Source: Gammaproteobacteria bacterium (GTDB lineage Bacteria > Pseudomonadota > Gammaproteobacteria > SZUA-229). Taken from it: 6,596 nucleotides of DNA. The notes below the pieces were generated by a model. That model searched no databases. It was not told where the DNA came from and saw only the letters and a program-made list of their open reading frames with translations. Shown here in pieces: positions 5,946-6,596 of the stretch (within the stretch, counting starts at the first letter, position 1; each line of letters begins with the position of its first letter). The translations under genes were made by a program, and so were the position numbers. The DNA is taken from NCBI GenBank assembly GCA_016191795.1, contig JACPVK010000285.1, positions 1 through 6,596 of the forward strand. The letters are read 5' to 3'.

Positions 5946-6596
5946 TTATTCGCGATAGTCGATGCTTTCGTCGAACTTGACCATGGTGCCCAGTACCTGC
6001 AGGTAGGCGACCATCGCTTGCAGTTCGTTTTTGCCTTCAACTTCGACGGCCGCACTGGCGATATCGGCATCGGTATAAGGTACACCGATGGTGCGCATGG
6101 CACGCATGGTGTCGGCAGCACGTTGACCATTCACCGTATTTTTTTCCAGCCACGGATAGTTAGGCATAACCGATTCCGGTACCACGTCGCGCGGCGCGCG
6201 CAGGTGACGGTAGTGCCAGTCATCCGAGTACTTACCGCCAACACGAGCCAGATCAGGACCGGTACGTTTGGAACCCCACTGGAAGGGGTGGTCGTACATG
6301 GATTCTGATGCCAGTGAATAGTGACCGTAACGTTCTTTTTCATCACGGAACGGACGAATCATTTGTGAATGGCACAGATAGCAGCCTTCACGGATATAAA
6401 CTTCGCGACCCATCAGTTCCAGCGCCTTGTAAGGACGAACACCGTCGCCGGGCGCCCAGTCATTCAAAGACTGGCCATCCTTGCGATCCCACATGACTTC
6501 CGGATGCTTGTTATGTTCCATGGTGTCCTTGAGATAGAACAGCGGCACGATTTCGACGATGCCGCCGACAGATAACAGGGCCATGGTGACCAGTAA
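5946..6596 (-). CDS. ccoO: CcoO, mono-haem cytochrome c subunit of cbb3 oxidase (N-terminus outside window)
   Basis: The reading frame stays open to the right edge, with codons for Leu-Leu-Val-Thr before an internal ATG at 6582-6584, so the true start is beyond the window; probably only one or two dozen residues are missing. Numbered from that internal Met, the tail of the N-terminal membrane helix is at 1-18, then GREVYIREGCYLCHSQMIRPF (59-79) carries the haem c site CYLCH (68-72), and ESVMPNYPW (137-145) supplies the probable axial Met140. Other CcoO hallmarks are ERYGHYS (84-90) and WGSKRTGPDLARVGG (103-117). CcoO relays electrons from CcoP to the haem b of CcoN and is required for a stable core complex. 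ccoN is expected immediately upstream. Confidence 0.95.
   Translation of the reverse strand, partial: LLVTMALLSVGGIVEIVPLFYLKDTMEHNKHPEVMWDRKDGQSLNDWAPGDGVRPYKALELMGREVYIREGCYLCHSQMIRPFRDEKERYGHYSLASESMYDHPFQWGSKRTGPDLARVGGKYSDDWHYRHLRAPRDVVPESVMPNYPWLEKNTVNGQRAADTMRAMRTIGVPYTDADIASAAVEVEGKNELQAMVAYLQVLGTMVKFDESIDYRE

Noticed and set aside
5658..6308. Open plus-strand frame of 216 codons opposite ccoO and ccoQ
   Set aside because: It lies antisense to well-conserved cbb3 genes, spans a gene junction, and its translation shows no recognisable domain.

Overview
The window is part of a cbb3-type cytochrome c oxidase (haem-copper oxidase, C family) locus, read entirely on the minus strand. From right to left it contains ccoO (its N-terminus is cut by the window edge), ccoQ, ccoP, an unrecognised 37-codon membrane peptide gene, a strong intrinsic terminator, then the assembly genes ccoG, ccoH and ccoI, and at the far left edge a REP-like palindrome. 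The gene order (ccoN presumably just outside) ccoNOQP-ccoGHI, the moderate GC content and the protein sequences suggest a gammaproteobacterium. I cannot name a genus from the sequence alone.

Right half (about 4855-6596): the structural subunits. CcoO is a membrane-anchored mono-haem c subunit, CcoQ is a small single-helix subunit, and CcoP is a di-haem c subunit. They are packed tightly: 15 nt separate ccoO and ccoQ, and ccoQ and ccoP share one base (TAATG). Together with CcoN they would pass electrons from periplasmic cytochromes c to the high-affinity haem b3-CuB site and reduce oxygen at low tension.

Middle (about 4523-4854): a 332-nt gap between ccoP and ccoG that is not empty. It encodes a 37-residue, one-helix peptide with a good ribosome binding site. 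That site lies in the 3' arm of a long-range inverted repeat, and the 5' arm can instead form a small local hairpin. Eleven nucleotides after the small gene is a GC-rich hairpin with a GAAA loop and a T-run, on the minus strand. About 120 nt of AT-rich DNA then precede ccoG. This gap is the least ordinary part of the window.

Left half (62-4522): the biogenesis genes. CcoG is a membrane iron-sulphur protein (cupric reductase in the characterised homologue), CcoH/FixH is a single-helix assembly partner, and CcoI/FixI is a P1B-type copper ATPase that exports copper for CuB. ccoG starts with GTG, ccoG and ccoH overlap by 23 nt, and ccoI follows 23 nt later with no visible Shine-Dalgarno sequence. 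No ccoS follows ccoI within the 61 nt available. A palindromic repeat sits there instead.
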